Origin: JAEUMD01 sp044222395
Lineage (GTDB): Bacteria; Pseudomonadota; Alphaproteobacteria; Rhizobiales; Hyphomicrobiaceae
Length of the DNA: 64,000 bases
NCBI GenBank assembly: GCA_044222395.1
Contig: JBGANK010000003.1
Span: forward strand, 74,009-138,008
Direction of reading: 5' to 3'
Under the pieces are notes generated by a model. That model was not told where the DNA came from, did no database searches, and saw nothing but the letters and a program-made list of their open reading frames with translations. Each line of letters begins with the position of its first letter. Position 1 is the stretch's first letter. The position numbers and the translations under genes were made by a program. This document shows, one piece after another, positions 63,254-64,000 of the stretch.

Positions 63254-63835
63254 TCAGTTCGGTAATGCGCCGAGGAACGTCATGGTGACCTCGAGCGGTT
63301 GGCCCGCCACCTCGGCGACGGTGCGCGAGATGGGTGCTGCACGCTCGAACTGGCCGGCGATCTCGATGATGGCGCCATCCGGTCCGGCGGCGAAGCCGGT
63401 GACCAGCTCTCCCTCGGGCGGCACGTGCAGGCGCAGGTGGACGGCATTGGTTTCGGTCGACGGATCGAATTCGTAGGAGCCCATGAACACCGCGCCCCAG
63501 CGGTCGGAGCCCAGGATCTTGCCATTGCGCAGCACCGCCAGCGCGCTGCCCGCGCCGCTGCCTGCGCACTCTGCTCCCGTTGCGCGGTAGTCGAGGTTGT
63601 AGAGGCCTTCGTCGATCATCTTCGATCTCCCTTTGACGCGCTTCAGCTCGTCGGCGCGGGCGTCGGCCGGCAGCGCTTGAAGAACTCTGAGATAGGCGGC
63701 GACCGGGCCGGGCAACGGGCTTTCGCCGGTCGCCCACAGGCTGACGGTGCGCGGGCTTACGTCGATCAGGCGGGCAAACTCGGACTGCATCAGACCGAGG
63801 CGGTCCAGCGTTTCCTTGAGGCTCAGGTTGGACAT
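63254..63835 (-). CDS. Fusion of an N-terminal HTH and a GrlR-like regulatory domain
   Basis: A 193-residue protein. Residues 5-50 are a XRE-type helix-turn-helix (LKETLDRLGLMQSEFARLIDVSPRTVSLWATGESPLPG). Residues 73-193 match the GrlR/T3SS negative regulator fold (MIDEGLYNLDYRATG, GSALAVLRNGKILGSDRWGAVFMGSYEFD, PDGAIIEIAGQFERAAPIS), a small beta-barrel that in enterobacteria binds the activator GrlA. There is no type III secretion gene in view. It is 8 nt upstream of rimM, so the two are cotranscribed; a symmetrical operator lies before its start. Confidence 0.8.
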   Translation of the reverse strand: MSNLSLKETLDRLGLMQSEFARLIDVSPRTVSLWATGESPLPGPVAAYLRVLQALPADARADELKRVKGRSKMIDEGLYNLDYRATGAECAGSGAGSALAVLRNGKILGSDRWGAVFMGSYEFDPSTETNAVHLRLHVPPEGELVTGFAAGPDGAIIEIAGQFERAAPISRTVAEVAGQPLEVTMTFLGALPN

Positions 63836-63845
63836 GGGTAAAGTG

Positions 63846-63878
63846 TAGAATATTTTGCGCTTGTTGCAATTTATTCTA
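63846..63878. promoter_or_regulatory. Symmetrical 33-bp operator-like sequence
   Basis: TAGAATA (63846-63852) and TATTCTA (63872-63878) flank TGC (63856-63858) and GCA (63866-63868) at symmetrical positions: TAGAATA-N3-TGC-N7-GCA-N3-TATTCTA. It lies 10 bp upstream of the HTH-GrlR start and fits an autoregulatory operator for a dimeric HTH protein. The rest of the window end (63879-64000) holds no recognisable gene. Confidence 0.6.
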
Positions 63879-64000
63879 TTTGGATTCGACGGAAAAGCGC
63901 CGTTAAGGTTGACGGTGGGGATCGCGGCGGGGCCGACTTCAGCGGGCTTAGGGAGTGTCACATGCGCCGATGCGGCGGCCGACCTGATGCTCGGTCATGG

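Overview
This is a GC-rich, densely packed chromosomal segment from an alphaproteobacterium, most likely of the Hyphomicrobiales (Rhizobiales). The evidence is gene content and order. hisB and hslV are divergent neighbours, and glnK, amtB and tesB are clustered. There is a phasin_2-type phasin, a stand-alone OmpR-type regulator next to a YkuD L,D-transpeptidase, and several alphaproteobacterial small families (DUF2076, DUF2628). The genus cannot be named from sequence alone. No rRNA, tRNA, CRISPR array, integrase or intact insertion sequence was found, so the window reads as core chromosome with a few accessory islands.

Layout. 0.1-1.2 kb: two tandem small genes with a Cas2/SinR-like fold but no CRISPR context. 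1.5-5.1 kb (minus): DUF2076, a phosphodiester glycosidase-like protein, hisH, DUF2628 and hisB. 5.2-7.5 kb (plus): hslV, an SMR exporter and hslU in one operon. 7.6-13.3 kb: a cyclic-nucleotide-domain patatin, a monoheme cytochrome, rlmN, two paralogous membrane proteins and a putative polyhydroxyalkanoate-granule protein. 13.4-16.6 kb: an Ala/Pro-rich secreted protein, argG, a membrane protein and a MAPEG protein. 16.6-18.7 kb (minus): a cytochrome b561-diheme cytochrome fusion, an SHP-like cytochrome and a second diheme cytochrome. 18.9-23.3 kb: site-2 protease, membrane protein, J-domain protein, typA. 23.5-25.9 kb: a PepSY-like peptide and two methionine-rich repeat proteins with duplicated upstream regions. 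26.6-31.4 kb: PIF1-like helicase, phasin, GNAT, ppa, dapB. 31.6-39.1 kb: gpmA, DUF4337, lipoprotein, DsrE-like protein, leuB, unknowns, cytochrome b561, asd. 39.4-42.2 kb: two convergent glycosyltransferase-type genes. 42.3-49.2 kb: an alcohol dehydrogenase and a TetR-RND efflux module. 49.2-50.7 kb: response regulator, L,D-transpeptidase and a cluster of palindromic repeats. 50.8-56.9 kb: gamma-glutamyltransferase, amtB-glnK, tesB and a UbiH-type monooxygenase. 57-62.7 kb: a lactate/2-hydroxyacid uptake and oxidation module under a FadR-type regulator. 62.7-63.8 kb: rimM in an operon with an HTH-GrlR-like gene.

The genes fall into working groups: amino-acid biosynthesis (hisB, hisH, argG, leuB, dapB, asd), central metabolism (gpmA, ppa), proteostasis (HslVU), translation (rlmN, typA, rimM), nitrogen sensing (GlnK-AmtB), PHA granule biology, periplasmic c-type cytochrome electron transfer, and lactate use. 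The most interesting signals are: paired TGC-N3-GCA sites upstream of both phasin-type genes; a symmetrical 33-bp operator ahead of the HTH-GrlR/rimM operon; the b561-DHC-SHP cytochrome locus; the Met-rich repeat proteins; the tandem non-CRISPR Cas2-like pair; and the palindromic repeat cluster at 50.6 kb.
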